This document shows positions 1 to 8,419 of a DNA stretch of 64,000 nucleotides, one piece after another (within the stretch, counting starts at the first letter, position 1; the number at the start of each line of letters is the position of its first letter). A program made the position numbers and the translations under genes. The notes under the pieces are model-generated. The model was given only the letters and a program-made list of their open reading frames with translations, did no database searches and was not told the origin of the DNA. This DNA is from Paracoccaceae bacterium (GTDB taxonomy: Bacteria > Pseudomonadota > Alphaproteobacteria > Rhodobacterales > Rhodobacteraceae): NCBI GenBank assembly GCA_027489375.1, contig JAIXZW010000021.1, positions 62,001 to 126,000 on the forward strand, written 5' to 3'.

Positions 1-767
1 AAGGCGAGCGAGATCACCGCCGCCGTGACCCCCGATCCGCAGGTGGTGATGGCGGGCTTGGTCAGGTCCACCCCCGCCGCCTCGAACACCGTCCGCAATT
101 CCGGCACCGGTTTCATCGTGCCATTGGCGTTCAGCAAAGTGCCGAACGGCACGTTCTTCGATCCCGGAATATGCCCGCCGCGCAACCCCGCGCGCGGCTC
201 CGGCGCCTCGCCCTTGAACCGCCCCGCCGACCGCGCATCCAGAATTTCCGCCTCGCGCAGCTTCGACGCGTGCGCCACCTGCGTCACATCCTTGATCAGA
301 TGGTTCTGGCGGCTCACCGTCATATGGCGGTCGCGCACCACGGGGGGCATGTCCTCGATCTCGCGCCCCTCGGCCCGCCATTTCGGGAAACCCCCGTCCA
401 GCACGGCCACATCCATCTTGCCCATCAGCCGGAAGGTCCACCACACCCGCGCGGCCGAGAAGATGCCCGCCCCGTCATAGACCACGACCTGATGCCCATC
501 GCCCACGCCCATCGCCCGCATCCGGCTGATGAATTTCTCGACCGGAGGCACCGTGTGGGGCAGGGCCGAGCGCTGGTCCGAAATCTCATCGATGTCGAAG
601 AACCGCGCACCGGGAACGTGGAACGCATTGTATTCCGCCTTCGCATCCCGCCCCGCATCGGGCAGATACCAAGACGCATCGAGAACCCGCAGATCGGGGT
701 CCTTCAGATGCGCGGCAAGCCATTCGGTCGAAACCAGCGTCTTGGGGTCGTCGGACGAGGCGGACAT
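1..767 (-). CDS. sseA: 3-mercaptopyruvate sulfurtransferase (3' end beyond window)
   Basis: Two-domain rhodanese that moves sulfur from 3-mercaptopyruvate to thiols or cyanide in the cytoplasm. The protein starts MSASSDDPKTLVSTEWLAAH, typical of the family, and about 255 codons are present. The C-terminal rhodanese domain carries the active loop CGSGVTA with the catalytic Cys at residue 243, close to C238 of the E. coli enzyme; the G-S-G-V-T loop separates mercaptopyruvate from thiosulfate transferases. The ATG at 765-767 is the only start that gives the usual N-terminus. The gene runs off the left edge, so roughly the last 30 residues are missing. No partner gene is visible in the window. 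Confidence 0.93.
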   Translation of the reverse strand, partial: MSASSDDPKTLVSTEWLAAHLKDPDLRVLDASWYLPDAGRDAKAEYNAFHVPGARFFDIDEISDQRSALPHTVPPVEKFISRMRAMGVGDGHQVVVYDGAGIFSAARVWWTFRLMGKMDVAVLDGGFPKWRAEGREIEDMPPVVRDRHMTVSRQNHLIKDVTQVAHASKLREAEILDARSAGRFKGEAPEPRAGLRGGHIPGSKNVPFGTLLNANGTMKPVPELRTVFEAAGVDLTKPAITTCGSGVTAAVISLA

Positions 768-858
768 GGGGGTTTTCCCTGCTGAGGCGACAGGCCGGAC
801 CTAGCTTCAACAGGGCCAAAGGGCAAGTGCGCGAAGGCCCGACCGTTCCGGAAGCGGG

Positions 859-1221
859 CTATTTCCGCCCCCGCCGGCGCAGATGGGCGCGGTAAAGCCA
901 CGGGGCCGCGATCCGGTCATAGGCAAAGTCCAACCCCTGCCGCACCAGCGGCCAACCCGCCACCCGCGCCGCCCAGCGCCAGCGCGGCAACCGCGCCCAG
1001 ATGGCCCGAAACGCCGCCATCCCCGACAGAAGCCGCCCGTCCGCGACCACATGCAACCGCCGCGCGGCGGTATCCTGATCCAGCCCCCAGCGCCCGGCCT
1101 GATCCAGCCGGTCGAAGCGCAGCGGCAAAGCCTCGCGCTCGGCAAGCTTGCGATAGCTGTCGATCTCGAACCGGCAGACGGGGCAGGTGTCGTTGTAAAG
1201 GATGCGGATATCGTCGCTCAT
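859..1221 (-). CDS. DCC-family thiol-disulfide oxidoreductase-like protein (DUF393)
   Basis: Small protein of 120 residues. Near the N-terminus it has YNDTCPVCRFEID, the D-x-x-C-P-x-C signature (C13, C16) that names the DCC/DUF393 family, thought to be thioredoxin-like. A longer frame continues upstream to 1323, but the conserved N-terminus (IRILYNDTCPVC) begins directly after the ATG at 1219-1221, so I use that start. It lies 37 bases downstream of the desaturase gene on the same strand and may be co-transcribed with it. The substrate is unknown. Confidence 0.8.
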   Translation of the reverse strand: MSDDIRILYNDTCPVCRFEIDSYRKLAEREALPLRFDRLDQAGRWGLDQDTAARRLHVVADGRLLSGMAAFRAIWARLPRWRWAARVAGWPLVRQGLDFAYDRIAAPWLYRAHLRRRGRK

Positions 1222-1256
1222 GCCCACGGATGTAGGGCAGGGCGGCGCCCCGTCAC

Positions 1257-2294
1257 CTAGGCTGCGCCATAAAGCCGCTTCGCCTCGGCAAAGGACATCA
1301 GCCGCCCGCGCTGCTCGTCCCACAGCTTCAACCCGACCGACCGCAGGCTCTGCAACGGCGTCAGGCGCTGCGCCTCGGCCAGTTCCTTATGGTCGCGCAG
1401 GATTTCGGGCAGCCGGTAGAACGGCACGCGGGAATAAAGGTGATGCACATGGTGGATGCCGATATTGGCCGACAGCCATTGCAACGGCTGCGGCAGCACG
1501 TAATGCGACGACCCCTGAAGGGCGGCGTCATGCACCTGCCAGTCGTCCTCTTTCGACCAATGCGTCGTCTCGAACTGGTGCTGCACATAGAACAGCCACA
1601 CCCCAAGGCTTCCCGCCACGATCGAGGTCGGCAGGAAAATCGCCACCACGGGCATCAACCCGCCCAGCCAGACGATGGCCCCCAATCCCCCCGCGATGGC
1701 CGCATTCGTCCCCATCGCCGAAACCCAATAGCGCGCCCCCGCCGTCATCAGCCCCAGCGGCAGACGGTTCTGCAACAGGAACAGCCAAGACGGGCCAAGC
1801 ACGAACAGCACCACCGGATTGCGATACAGCCGATAGGCCAGCCGCCCGCCCCATCCCCGCGCGCGGTATTCGGCGACCGTCAGCGTCAGGATATCCCCGA
1901 TCCCCCGCTGGTCGAGGTTGCCATGCCGCGCATGGTGCAGCGAATGGGTCCGCCGCCACACGTCATAAGGCGTCAGCGTCAGCACTCCCACGCAGCGCCC
2001 GACCCAGTCCTGCGCCCTCCGGCTTTTGAAGAAAGAGGCATGGCCGCAATCGTGCTGGATGCAGAACAGCCGCACCAGAAACAGCCCGTTCACCACCGCA
2101 ATCGCCAGCGCCAGCCAAAGGCTGACCGAAAGCGAGAGCCATGCCAGCGCCCAAAGCGCGACAAAGGGCACAAGGGTCGCGGCAAGCTCCCACAGGCTGC
2201 GCGTGGTCGACGGCTCGCGGTAGCGCGCCAGCACCCGAACCCATGCCACGGCATCTGTCGGCGCGGGCGGGGGTGTCGTGTCGGGAAGGGTCAT
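1257..2294 (-). CDS. Membrane fatty acid desaturase
   Basis: Integral-membrane di-iron desaturase of 345 residues that would introduce a double bond into an acyl chain. The three histidine boxes are all present: HDCGH at 81-85, HSLHH at 117-121 and HHVHH at 281-285. Hydrophobic pairs lie between them (about residues 38-75 and 160-235). The frame stays open to 2576, but the extra upstream part has no desaturase character and MTLPDTTPPP at 2294 is the sensible start. It resembles the omega-6/delta-12-like and beta-carotene-ketolase-like desaturases of the FA_desaturase family; the regiochemistry cannot be read from sequence alone. Confidence 0.88.
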   Translation of the reverse strand: MTLPDTTPPPAPTDAVAWVRVLARYREPSTTRSLWELAATLVPFVALWALAWLSLSVSLWLALAIAVVNGLFLVRLFCIQHDCGHASFFKSRRAQDWVGRCVGVLTLTPYDVWRRTHSLHHARHGNLDQRGIGDILTLTVAEYRARGWGGRLAYRLYRNPVVLFVLGPSWLFLLQNRLPLGLMTAGARYWVSAMGTNAAIAGGLGAIVWLGGLMPVVAIFLPTSIVAGSLGVWLFYVQHQFETTHWSKEDDWQVHDAALQGSSHYVLPQPLQWLSANIGIHHVHHLYSRVPFYRLPEILRDHKELAEAQRLTPLQSLRSVGLKLWDEQRGRLMSFAEAKRLYGAA

Positions 2295-2462
2295 GCTCGG
2301 GCCTCTATCGCACCCGCAGGGCGCGGCGGGCCGTTCCTCATGGACCATTGCGCGCCTTTGCGAAAGTCCCCAAAGCGCCGCACACCCCCGCTTTCCCGCG
2401 CCTGTGACCAAAGCCCCGCAAGCTTCCGGCGGTTTTCCGCCCCCGCCCGCTTCCTGCTCTAA

Positions 2463-3005
2463 GTCTTCGACCTCATGCACCTCGACGGGCACGACACCGC
2501 GCGGCTTCCGCAATACCGCCGCACCCGACTGCTGAAAGCCACCGTCCCCGAAAGCGACCCCCTCCGCCTCTCGCACCCGTTCAACGATGCGGGGGCAATC
2601 GTCCTAACCCACGCCTGCCGCCTCGGCTTCGAAGGGATCGTGTCCAAACGCTGCGACGAACCCTGCCGTTCGGGCCGTGGCCCTGCGTGGATCAAATCGA
2701 AATGCCCGGCGCGGCAGGAATTCGTGATCGGCGGCTTCACCCCCTCGACCGCCGCCCCCCGCGCCATCGGCGCGCTGCTGCTCGGCGTCTTCGACGGGCC
2801 GGATTTCCGCAACGTGGGCCGCGTCGGCACCGGCTTCACTCTTGCTGTCGCCCGCGCCCGCGCCTGCGAAGGTGCTGCCGTCTCGACCCCGCTCACATGC
2901 GACGAACTCCCAGACAGCCCCGCCCGCCTCGCGGCCCTGCCGTCCGACCCGTGGCAGGACTTCCGCCCCGGCGCCAAGCCGTTGAAACCAACGCCAAGGG
3001 CGTAG
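2463..3005 (+). pseudogene. ligD: ATP-dependent DNA ligase (LigD ligase domain), C-terminal remnant
   Basis: About 180 codons matching the end of the LigD ligase domain. VFDLMHLDGHD follows an in-frame TAA at 2460-2462, then come FEGIVSKR (ligase motif IV) and WIKSKC (motif V lysines), then the OB-fold segment with GALLLGVFDGPDF and VGRVGTGF. The N-terminal part, with the adenylated lysine (motif I) and the polymerase and phosphoesterase domains, is absent: upstream bases belong to the desaturase promoter side. What is left cannot ligate. It faces a frameshifted ku, so the Ku/LigD end-joining pair appears lost here. A functional LigD could still exist elsewhere in the genome. Confidence 0.85.
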
Positions 3006-3067
3006 CCCCGTCCTTTGCCGCGCAAGGGGGGCCTTCTGCCCCCCTCGCCGCCAGATGGCGGCTCACC

Positions 3068-3140
3068 CCCCGAGGATATTTGTGCAGCGTGAAAGCGCAA
3101 AAGAGGTTCCCCTTCACCTTTGCCCAAATACTCGCAGGGG
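3068..3140. repeat. Facing pair of the dispersed GATATTTG/GTGAAAG element
   Basis: A forward copy at 3068-3095 (CGAGGATATTTG, then GCGTGAAAG) faces a reverse copy at 3111-3140 (CCTTCACC, then GCCCAAATACTCG). The G/C runs sit on the outer sides. This is the same element found at ten other intergenic sites in the window. It lies between the ligD remnant and the 3' end of ku. Confidence 0.8.
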
Positions 3141-3173
3141 GGCGGGGCCAAAGGCTCCGCGGGGGGCGGCAGC

Positions 3174-3989
3174 CCCCCTTGGCGCTTCGTCTCCCCCGCG
3201 AGGCTCTGCTTCAAGGCATCCATGATGCTCATCACATTCCCGCCCTTGGCCGCCACGCCCGTCTTCGCCGCAGGCCGCTTCTTCCTGCCCTTCTTCGCCT
3301 CGATCAGCGCCCGCAAATTCTCTTGCACAAGATCGGGCGACCAGCCTTTCGTCCCTGCGTCGGTCAGCTTGCAGACCATGTCGGGCAACCCCTCCTCCGC
3401 CTTGCCCGCGTCCGCCTTTTCCACGAATTCCGCGTTCCCCCGCACCTCGTCGCCATAGCGCAAGGTCCACATCACGATCCCGTCGAGGCGGGGCAACAGC
3501 GGCACCGCCCGCTCCCGCCCGCCCATCACCAGCCGCGCCCCCCCTTTGTCCGTCGCCCCCTTGCCCGTCGCCGCCATCGCGGCGCGGATCACGGCAAAGG
3601 CCATCATCTCCCACGGGGTCCGACGGCAAAAGGTGACAGGGCCGGTCATACCAGACCCACGCGATGCTGCCCGCATCCACGAAGGTCGCGATGTCGCTGG
3701 TCCTGGCGCTGTCGAGGGCCACCGCATCAAGCCCCTCCTCCTCCGGCATGGAACAATCGTCCTCGCCGCGCGGATAGCCCCTAACCGTCTCCCCCGCCTC
3801 CACCACCGCGCCCGTTCCGGCATCGACCGAGCGGCTTGCGACAGGGTTCCCCGTGGCGCGGTTCCCCGTGGCGCGGTTCAGCGTGCGCAAACGCAGTTTC
3901 TCTCCGTCCCCCGTCGCGGGCATCATCTGCACCGGACAGGTCGCGAGCGACAGCTTGACATACCCCTTCCAATGGCTCCTTCCGGCCAT
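3174..3989 (-). pseudogene. ku: Ku, DNA double-strand-break end-joining protein, frameshifted
   Basis: Bacterial Ku would form a ring dimer on DNA ends and recruit LigD. The first frame from ATG 3989 reads MAGRSHWKGYVKLSLATCPV, then YPRGEDD and WVWYDRPCHLLPSDPVG, all typical of Ku. Homology then jumps to the next frame (MMAFAVIRAAMAATGKG, then DGIVMWTLRYGDEVR and NVMSIMDALKQSL). The break maps to 3610-3612, where one base is missing from a short C run (G run on the coding strand). A 15-bp tandem duplication at about 3850-3880 gives RATGNRATGN. The second frame has no stop where Ku should end and runs on through the repeat pair. The 3' boundary given is approximate. Confidence 0.85.
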
Positions 3990-4126
3990 CACACCCTCCG
4001 CCCCGCTGCGCTTGTCTTTGAAATCATGTGGGAATTCCATCAAATCCCGCGATTTACCAAACCAGAACAGGCAACCCCTCCGGCCTCGCCCCGTTCCCTT
4101 CCCGAAGCATCAGAGCGGAGAAACAG

Positions 4127-5617
4127 ATGCCCTTCGACTTTTCCACCAGCCCGATAGCCAACCCCTTTTCCATCCAGACCACAGCCGCCCCCACCGAAGA
4201 CTGGATCGTCTCGGACTATCCGGCCACCCAGACCTCGCGCCTGCGCTGGTCGCCCGACAACGTGATCTGGCATACCGACGGCAGCTTCGACCTCGTCCTG
4301 CAACCCTCGGCCCCCGGCTCGGCCCGTCCCTTCACCAGCGGCGAGGTGGCAACGACCGGAACCGCCGCCACCGGCACATGGGAGTGGACGCTTCAGGCGC
4401 CCGACATGGTGGACGGGTCCGTCCTCGGCATGTTCCTGTTCCAGGCCGACCCCGACATGCCGCGCATCGAATATGACTTCGAACTCGTCGGCTCCGACAC
4501 GACCGAGATCGAGGTGAACATCCACATGGCCGACGCATCGGGCGAAAGGGTGACGCTTGCCGGTGGCCCGCGCACCATCGACCTCGGCTTCGACGCCGCC
4601 GACGGCCAGCACACCTATACCATCGAGGTGACGGGAACCGGGGCCACGTTCGCCGCCGATGGCCGCGAACTCGTCACCCTGACCGCGGCCGACATGACGG
4701 GTCAGGCATGGCGCGTGGGCGACATGCGCGCCTATGTCGACCTCTGGCCCGTCTCGCCCGGAGGGCAGGAATACTGGGCGAGACCGTGGGTCTATCCCGG
4801 TGCGCCGATGGTGGTGAAAGTGACCGGGATGGGCCGCCTTCCCGACAGCGGCACGGGCGGCCCGCCCCCCACGGGTCTTGTCGGAGATGCCGCAGCCAAC
4901 CTGCTGACCGGCACCATCGGCGATGACCTGATGGACGGACTCGGCGGCAACGACACGCTCGACGGCGGCCTCGGGGCCGATACCCTGACGGGCGGGGCAG
5001 GGGCCGACAGCCTGCTCGGCGGGGCCGATGGCGACACGCTGTTCATGGAGGCGGGCAACGATTTCATCGACGGCGGCGCGGGCATCGACTGGCTCGCCAT
5101 CGCGGGCAGCCTTGGCGTCACGGTCACTCTTGGCCGCGGTTCGCAAGACGCGGCGATGGGCCGCGATTCAATCCTCAACGTCGAAAACATCGTCGGCAGC
5201 GCAGGGGCCGATATCCTGACCGGCGACCGCCTTGCCAACATCCTGCTCGGCAGCGCGGGCAATGACCGCATCGACGGCGGCACCGGCAATGACGTGATCG
5301 ACGGCGGAACAGGGCGCGACCTGCTGACCGGAGGGCAGGGGGCCGATACCTTCCTTTTCCGCAGCTTCACCGATTCCGCCACCGGCATGGCCGACACCAT
5401 CGCCGATTTCCGCAGCGGCTCGGACAGGATCGACCTGATGGACCTGTCCGATTCCGAACTCTCCTTCGGCAAGGCCGCCGCCGCGCATGCCATCTGGTTC
5501 GAAGGCGTCGGTCGCGGGGCGCATCTTCTCGCCGATACCGATGGCGACGCCGTGGCCGATTTCGAAGTCGCCTTCTCCAACAACGTCAGGTTCGCCGCCT
5601 CCGACCTGATCCTCTAA
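4127..5617 (+). CDS. GH16-like glycan-active domain with C-terminal RTX calcium-binding repeats
   Basis: Secreted-type protein of 496 residues. Residues about 25-235 look like a laminarinase/lichenase-type GH16 jelly roll: TSGEV, then [20 protein letters not shown], then [15 protein letters not shown] at 115-119 fits the E-x-D-x-E catalytic motif. Residues about 262-320 and 395-440 carry RTX nonapeptides ([31 protein letters not shown]), followed by a C-terminal tail ending in hydrophobic residues, as in type I (ABC) exported proteins. There is no N-terminal signal peptide, also as expected for type I export. No type I exporter is nearby. I chose the ATG at 4127 because it follows GGAG; an upstream ATG at 4028 is possible. 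The substrate may be a beta-glucan or the cell's own exopolysaccharide (inference). Confidence 0.75.
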   Translation: MPFDFSTSPIANPFSIQTTAAPTEDWIVSDYPATQTSRLRWSPDNVIWHTDGSFDLVLQPSAPGSARPFTSGEVATTGTAATGTWEWTLQAPDMVDGSVLGMFLFQADPDMPRIEYDFELVGSDTTEIEVNIHMADASGERVTLAGGPRTIDLGFDAADGQHTYTIEVTGTGATFAADGRELVTLTAADMTGQAWRVGDMRAYVDLWPVSPGGQEYWARPWVYPGAPMVVKVTGMGRLPDSGTGGPPPTGLVGDAAANLLTGTIGDDLMDGLGGNDTLDGGLGADTLTGGAGADSLLGGADGDTLFMEAGNDFIDGGAGIDWLAIAGSLGVTVTLGRGSQDAAMGRDSILNVENIVGSAGADILTGDRLANILLGSAGNDRIDGGTGNDVIDGGTGRDLLTGGQGADTFLFRSFTDSATGMADTIADFRSGSDRIDLMDLSDSELSFGKAAAAHAIWFEGVGRGAHLLADTDGDAVADFEVAFSNNVRFAASDLIL

Positions 5618-6528
5618 CCCTGCGCCTCCCCGCGCCGCGCAAGTGCCAGCGCCCGCGCGATTTCGGTCAGGTCCCCGCCCGCCACCTTCAGCGGGCGGGG
5701 ATCATCTCCTCCGCCCAGAAAGCGCAGCACGGCTTCCGCCAGCGCCGCCGTGATCCCCGCCGCATAGCCGCACTGCCCCAGATCGGCGACCACGGCGTCC
5801 TGCTCCGGCGCAAGATAGGCCAGCCCCTGCGCCCCGCCCCGCTCCGGCAGGCGCATCCCGACGATCCGGCTGACCGAAACCTCCTCGGTCGTGCCCGCCA
5901 CGGTGAACCCCTGTATCAACCCGCAGAAACAGTCGCTCGGCCGCCCCGCCACCAGCAGCGATTGCGCCATATGCTCGCCCTCGGCGCCCGAGAGCGTCAG
6001 ATGCAGCGTGCGCCCCGACCGTGCGCCGCTGCCACGGAACTCGCCCAGATGCCCGTCGAGCCGCTCGCTGTAGACCGCGCCCACCTTGCCCGATGCCGCA
6101 GGCCGAAGGCCAAGCTCGCCCCGCACCAGCAAGCCCTGCCGGAACGGCGACCACGCCCATGAATAACAGACGAACTCCCCGCTCAGCCCGTCGCCATTCA
6201 CCGCCTTCTCGCCCAGAAACACCGCTGCCCGCGCCTGCAACTCGCCCGCGTCGGCCTGAAACAGCGCGCAGACCTCCTCGGCAAAGGCTTCCACCGAACA
6301 GCCCGCCAGCCATGTCCCGCCCCGCGCCGTCCCCAAAAGCCGCGCCCAATCGTCATAGACCGTCATCGAACGGGGCAGCGACTTGCCCTGCAACCACTTG
6401 AAACTGCGTTCAAGGTCGAATTCCGTCGCGGGGTTCAGCGCACGGAACCTTGCGCAAAGCTCCTTGCGCGTCGAACAGCCAAGCACCGCCGCCGTCAGCC
6501 CGAGTTTGCGTGCAAACGAAAGTGACAT
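5614..6528 (-). CDS. Protein of unknown function with HTH-like N-terminus
   Basis: A 304-residue protein that I do not recognise. Residues 1-65 ([24 protein letters not shown] is the core region) look helical and regulator-like, with a weak resemblance to phage-type helix-turn-helix proteins. The rest is a mixed alpha/beta domain with [11 protein letters not shown] and [15 protein letters not shown] and no catalytic motif I can name. Its stop overlaps the stop of the RTX gene by four bases (convergent). Codon use matches the neighbours, which supports a real gene. No signal peptide or membrane segment is visible. Confidence 0.65.
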   Translation of the reverse strand: MSLSFARKLGLTAAVLGCSTRKELCARFRALNPATEFDLERSFKWLQGKSLPRSMTVYDDWARLLGTARGGTWLAGCSVEAFAEEVCALFQADAGELQARAAVFLGEKAVNGDGLSGEFVCYSWAWSPFRQGLLVRGELGLRPAASGKVGAVYSERLDGHLGEFRGSGARSGRTLHLTLSGAEGEHMAQSLLVAGRPSDCFCGLIQGFTVAGTTEEVSVSRIVGMRLPERGGAQGLAYLAPEQDAVVADLGQCGYAAGITAALAEAVLRFLGGGDDPRPLKVAGGDLTEIARALALARRGEAQG

Positions 6529-6693
6529 GCGACCCCGCGCCCCAAGGCATTAATATTGGTTGACGCGCACGCTATCCGCCAAACGCTGGAATTCCAATAC
6601 TTTCCGTTGCCATACCCATCCCTTTGGACGAGCCTTTCCCCATTGAAGCCAAAGCCTTTTTTGCCTGCCCACCATCACACGGGGAAACGCCAG

Positions 6694-6921
6694 ATGACCC
6701 AGACCCAAAGCTTTCTGCATATGACGTCGCTCATGCTCGGCCTCGCAGCCCTTGCCCTCGCACTCGGGGCCATGCCGGCCGAGTTGCGGTCCCGCTTCCG
6801 TGCCGAACCGGTCGAGTTGCAGTCGATTGATCCGGCCGAGGTTGCGACCGCCCGCGGTCAACGCCTTTTGCCCGCCGCCGGAGACGGCGGCGCGGTGTCG
6901 GCGAACCGCCAGCGGAACTGA
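6694..6921 (+). CDS. Small single-pass membrane protein of unknown function
   Basis: Predicted protein of 75 residues: a short N-terminus, one hydrophobic helix (about residues 9-27, SLMLGLAALALALG), then a polar tail. The ATG at 6694 follows GGGGAAACG, a weak ribosome binding site. It stands alone between a divergent gene and the apiose operon end. I have no family for it. It could also be a lipid-anchored or signal-bearing peptide. Support is the start context and composition only. Confidence 0.45.
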   Translation: MTQTQSFLHMTSLMLGLAALALALGAMPAELRSRFRAEPVELQSIDPAEVATARGQRLLPAAGDGGAVSANRQRN

Positions 6922-6925
6922 GCGC

Positions 6926-6964
6926 GCCGCGCTTCAGGGCCGCGCTTCAGGGCCGCGCTTCAGG
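6926..6964. repeat. Three perfect 13-bp tandem repeats
   Basis: GCCGCGCTTCAGG occurs three times head to tail (6926-6938, 6939-6951, 6952-6964), directly after the stop of the small membrane protein gene. It is a candidate variable-number tandem repeat. Confidence 0.9.
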
Positions 6965-7063
6965 AACGTGCCGCAGCATCCGCTCCATGCCTGCTTGTTC
7001 CCCTTCGCAGCATGGCGCACGGCGGCACCCTCGGCGGCCGGTCCGGCAACGGGCCGGCCGTTT

Positions 7064-8419
7064 CTATGCCGCCAGCCCGTCGCGGATCAGCGCAAACAGT
7101 CCCGCATCGCCCATCTGCCCGCCCTTCAGCACCAGCTCCAGCGGCGGCCCGCTGTCGAAATGCGCGGCCAGCAACGGAACCGAAGGGGCAATCGCCGCCT
7201 CCGCCGTCAGCGCGACACAGCCAAGCTCCTTGGTCGCATGGCTCGACGTATCGCCCCCCGCGATCACCGCCCGCTCCAGCCCCGCCCGTCGCACCAGCAC
7301 CGCCAGAACATGGCCAAGCCCCTGCGACAGCCGCGCCGTCATCGTCACCGCGTCCAGCCCCGCCGCCTCCCGTGCGCCGTTCACCCGTGCGAGTGCCGCA
7401 TCCTCCGGCCCCGCCGCCGTGTAGAGGATCGGGCTTTGCCCCCGTTCCAGCGCGGCAAGGGCTTCGGCCTCGACCCGCGCAAGTTCGCCGCCCCAACCCC
7501 GCGCCTCCACCGCCCGCTCCGCCGCAAGCCGCAGCGGGGCAAAGCCCGCCGCCTCTGCCGCTGCGATCTGCCGCGCCGTGTCGGGTGAACAGGACCCCGA
7601 CACGACCGCGATCCGCCCCGCCGGACCTGCCAGCCGTGGCGCAGGGCGCGGCAGGTCCCAATGCGCGATCAACGCCTCTTCCAACCCCTGCGACCCCAGC
7701 GCGAAAAGCGGCCGCTCCATCGCCCGCGCCCAAATCGCCCGCCCCGCCTCGGCCAGCGTCTGCTGGTCCAGCACGTCGAAGGCCACGATCCGCGCGCCCG
7801 CCGCCAGTTCCGCGTCCAAGGCCACCCCGCCACGCCCCGCTTGCAAGGCGAGCACATCCACAAGCCCCACGGGCAAATCCGTCTGCCCCGCCAGATGCCG
7901 CCGCACATCGGCCTCGTGCATCGGGGTCGTCGGATGCACCGCCATCGTCGGGTGACGGTCCAGCCGCACCACCCCCGCAGGGCTGCGCGCGAACAGATTG
8001 CCGAACATCTGCCAGCGCCCGATCTTCGGCGCGCCCACGACCAGCGGCGCCCAGTCGCCCGTCACATCGCCGATCCCCAGCTCCGCCGCCTTGCCGATGC
8101 TGCCCACATGCGGCGCGGAATCAAAGGTGGAACACAGCTTGTAATGCAGCACCCGCCCGCCCATCGCCCGCAGCGCGGCAAAGACGGCGGGCAAGTTCGC
8201 CTCCATCCATGCCGGATCACGGCTGCGCGCATCGCCCGCAATCCCCACCGCCCGCCGCCCCGCAAAGCGCGCCATCAACGCCGCCGACGGCACGCCCAGA
8301 AACAACACCGACGGCAGGCCCGCGAATTCCAGCGCCTCGAGCACCGCGCCCGATCCGGTGAAATCGTCGCCATACCATGTCAGCAAAACGCCATCGGGCA
8401 GCGAAGCAGGGGCCACCAT
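7064..8419 (-). CDS. oiaK: 3-oxo-isoapionate kinase-like four-carbon acid sugar kinase (DUF1537 family)
   Basis: Kinase of 451 residues with both halves of the DUF1537/NBD_C family: WYGDDFTGSG at residues 15-24 (the DD-T/F-G sugar-acid motif), and VIAGGDTSSHA and LVLKGGQMGD near the C-terminus (nucleotide binding). Members phosphorylate 3-oxo-tetronate, D-threonate, D-erythronate or, when next to an apionate oxidoisomerase and a RuBisCO-like protein, 3-oxo-isoapionate. The start ATG overlaps the upstream stop (TGATG at 8417-8421). Its place in the apiose operon makes 3-oxo-isoapionate the most likely substrate; the choice rests on context, not on residues. Confidence 0.82.
   Translation of the reverse strand: MVAPASLPDGVLLTWYGDDFTGSGAVLEALEFAGLPSVLFLGVPSAALMARFAGRRAVGIAGDARSRDPAWMEANLPAVFAALRAMGGRVLHYKLCSTFDSAPHVGSIGKAAELGIGDVTGDWAPLVVGAPKIGRWQMFGNLFARSPAGVVRLDRHPTMAVHPTTPMHEADVRRHLAGQTDLPVGLVDVLALQAGRGGVALDAELAAGARIVAFDVLDQQTLAEAGRAIWARAMERPLFALGSQGLEEALIAHWDLPRPAPRLAGPAGRIAVVSGSCSPDTARQIAAAEAAGFAPLRLAAERAVEARGWGGELARVEAEALAALERGQSPILYTAAGPEDAALARVNGAREAAGLDAVTMTARLSQGLGHVLAVLVRRAGLERAVIAGGDTSSHATKELGCVALTAEAAIAPSVPLLAAHFDSGPPLELVLKGGQMGDAGLFALIRDGLAA

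Noticed and set aside
1389-2462. Plus-strand frame of 357 codons over the desaturase
   Set aside because: Antisense shadow; histidine boxes lie on the minus strand.
3600-3640. Programmed ribosomal frameshift in ku
   Set aside because: No slippery heptamer, and the neighbouring ligD is already a fragment; a plain deletion or sequencing error is simpler.
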